From Gammaproteobacteria bacterium (lineage in GTDB: Bacteria > Pseudomonadota > Gammaproteobacteria > SZUA-21), in assembly GCA_003233345.1 (NCBI GenBank), contig QILK01000166.1, positions 1 through 39,356 of the forward strand: a DNA stretch of 39,356 nt. Reading direction: 5' to 3'. A model generated the notes under the pieces. The model was not told where the DNA came from. It searched no databases and saw only the letters and a program-made list of their open reading frames with translations. The translations under genes and the position numbers were made by a program. Shown here in pieces: positions 37,980 to 39,356 of this stretch (position 1 is the first letter of the stretch; each line of letters begins with the position of its first letter).

Positions 37980-39356
37980 TTAGCGCAACTTAATCGACAT
38001 ATTAGCCCCTGTTATCTCACTCATAGCCCAACGCGTGGTTACTGTTTTGGTTTCCGTATAAAACCATACAGCCTGTTTGCCATAAGCATGTAGGTCACCG
38101 ATAAACGATGCCTTCCAGCCGGTAAATGAGAAAAAAGGTAAAGGAACGGGAATCGGTATATTGATGCCCACTTGTCCGACCTCTATCTCGTGTTGAAATT
38201 TTCTCGCCGCACCACCAGACTGGGTAAAAAGTGAAACCCCATTGCCGTAAGGGTTGGCATTGATCAAGGTGATCGCCTGTTGTAAATTGTCTGTGTTAAC
38301 ACAGCACAATACCGGACCAAAAATTTCCTGTTTATAAATCTCCATATCCGTGGTGACATTGGTAAACAGTGTGGGGCCCACCCAGTTTCCTTTCGGTAGG
38401 CCTGCGACCAAACAATGACTGCCGTCCAGTAAACAGTTGGCCTCAAGTTTGCCTTTGGCGATTAATCCTATCACCCGTTCACGAGCAGCTGGACTGATTA
38501 GCGGACCGTAGGCTGCATTCTTCTGATCCCAGCCACCTGGCTTGGTCTTGGCGAATGCGTCTTTGATATCACCCACCCATTGTTGGGCCTCACCCACTAG
38601 TACACAAACGCTAATCCCCATACAGCGTTGACCGGCAGCCCCTAACGACGCACCTACCAGAGCGCGGATCACTTGCGCTTTGTCGGCATCCGGTAATACC
38701 ACCAAATGATTTTTAGCCCCCGTTAAACACTGGGCGCGTTTTAGATGCTGTGTCGCGGTTTGGTAAACATGTTGCCCGACAGACGAAGAGCCGACAAAGG
38801 ACACCGCTTTAATATCAGGATGAGTCAGTAAACTTTCAACCTGATCTTTACCACCGTGAATCATTTGCACGACCCCTTTTGGGACACCTGCCTGCTGTAA
38901 TAACTCAAGCAGTCGCACTGGTGTCAGAGGCACCTGTTCTGAAGGTTTCAGTATAAAGGTATTTCCAGCGGCGATCGCCAGGGGGAACATCCACAATGGA
39001 ATCATGCCGGGAAAGTTAAAGGGGGTGATCCCCGCGCAGACACCAAGCGGCTGTATAAAACTACTGGTATCAATGTTTCGAGCGACATTTTCCACTGTCT
39101 CACCCATCATCAGGGGCGCGACATTGCAGGCCTGCTCAACCACTTCGATGCCACGCCACACGTCGCCTTTGGCATCTTCGAAAATCTTGCCGGTATCCTG
39201 ACTGACCAACTCGCCCAATTCATCGTGGTGTTCTGTTAACAGTTGAAGATAGCGTTGCAAATAACGCGCGCGTACAGAAACAGGCACCTCTTTCCAGGTG
39301 TTGAAGGCGCTCTTTGCCCCGGCAACAGCCATTTCAATTTCCTGTTGGGTGGCGAA
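37980..39356 (-). CDS. mmsA: CoA-acylating methylmalonate-/malonate-semialdehyde dehydrogenase, N-terminus outside window
   Basis: Aldehyde dehydrogenase-fold enzyme that oxidises (methyl)malonate semialdehyde to propionyl- or acetyl-CoA, in valine or myo-inositol breakdown (MmsA/IolA). The frame is open to the window edge ([18 protein letters not shown]), so about 40 N-terminal residues are missing. Visible are [57 protein letters not shown], the catalytic Cys in [24 protein letters not shown] and the family-specific [20 protein letters not shown]. The C-terminal tail after KTVTTRW is a little longer than usual. It is convergent with the ino1-HD pair and similar to it in GC. Confidence 0.95.
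   Translation of the reverse strand, partial: FATQQEIEMAVAGAKSAFNTWKEVPVSVRARYLQRYLQLLTEHHDELGELVSQDTGKIFEDAKGDVWRGIEVVEQACNVAPLMMGETVENVARNIDTSSFIQPLGVCAGITPFNFPGMIPLWMFPLAIAAGNTFILKPSEQVPLTPVRLLELLQQAGVPKGVVQMIHGGKDQVESLLTHPDIKAVSFVGSSSVGQHVYQTATQHLKRAQCLTGAKNHLVVLPDADKAQVIRALVGASLGAAGQRCMGISVCVLVGEAQQWVGDIKDAFAKTKPGGWDQKNAAYGPLISPAARERVIGLIAKGKLEANCLLDGSHCLVAGLPKGNWVGPTLFTNVTTDMEIYKQEIFGPVLCCVNTDNLQQAITLINANPYGNGVSLFTQSGGAARKFQHEIEVGQVGINIPIPVPLPFFSFTGWKASFIGDLHAYGKQAVWFYTETKTVTTRWAMSEITGANMSIKLR

Overview
The window looks like chromosomal DNA of a gammaproteobacterium of moderate to low GC. The order yqgE-tonB-gshB next to pilGHIJK-chpABC matches the Pseudomonas aeruginosa PA0405-PA0415 neighbourhood. 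The glutamate-cysteine ligase is of the Acidithiobacillus/'ferrooxidans' type rather than the enteric type, and AhcY recycles S-adenosylhomocysteine. I cannot name a genus; a sulfur-oxidiser or methanotroph-like lineage is a guess.

Layout. (1) 1-4558, minus strand: gshA, gshB, an ApbE-type flavin transferase lipoprotein, a TonB-type protein whose 3' end is frame-disrupted, and the start of yqgE. (2) 4888-16777, plus strand: a complete Pil-Chp chemosensory operon (pilG, pilH, pilI, pilJ, pilK, chpA, chpB, chpC-like) expected to control type IV pili twitching and cAMP-type surface responses, followed by an HPP-family membrane protein. (3) 17708-23003, minus strand: methyl-cycle genes metK, ahcY, metF, then a thioredoxin-TPR protein and rsmE, with a REP-like inverted pair before rsmE. 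(4) 23254-32217, plus strand: a redoxin, a gene-poor stretch with a perfect long inverted repeat, then the central-carbon cluster tkt-gap-pgk-pyk-fba, in which gap carries a frameshift and a 100-base inverted-repeat element separates pyk from fba; a CPCC protein follows. (5) 32487-35687: an orphan 7TMR-DISM/PAS/GAF/PAS histidine kinase. (6) about 35900-39356: a visibly GC-richer segment with an actinobacterial-like inositol-3-phosphate synthase, an HD/DUF4202-like protein 12 bases downstream, and a convergent methylmalonate-/malonate-semialdehyde dehydrogenase that runs off the window.

The most interesting signals are the inositol-phosphate synthase plus HD protein pair in a segment of different composition, three unrelated long inverted repeats sitting in gene-flanking positions, and two frame disruptions (tonB, gap) that are either assembly errors or real lesions. 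The Chp operon is well conserved, but its ChpA carries degenerate Hpt-like repeats and its ChpB a pseudo-receiver. I see no tRNA, rRNA, CRISPR array, complete insertion sequence or phage gene.
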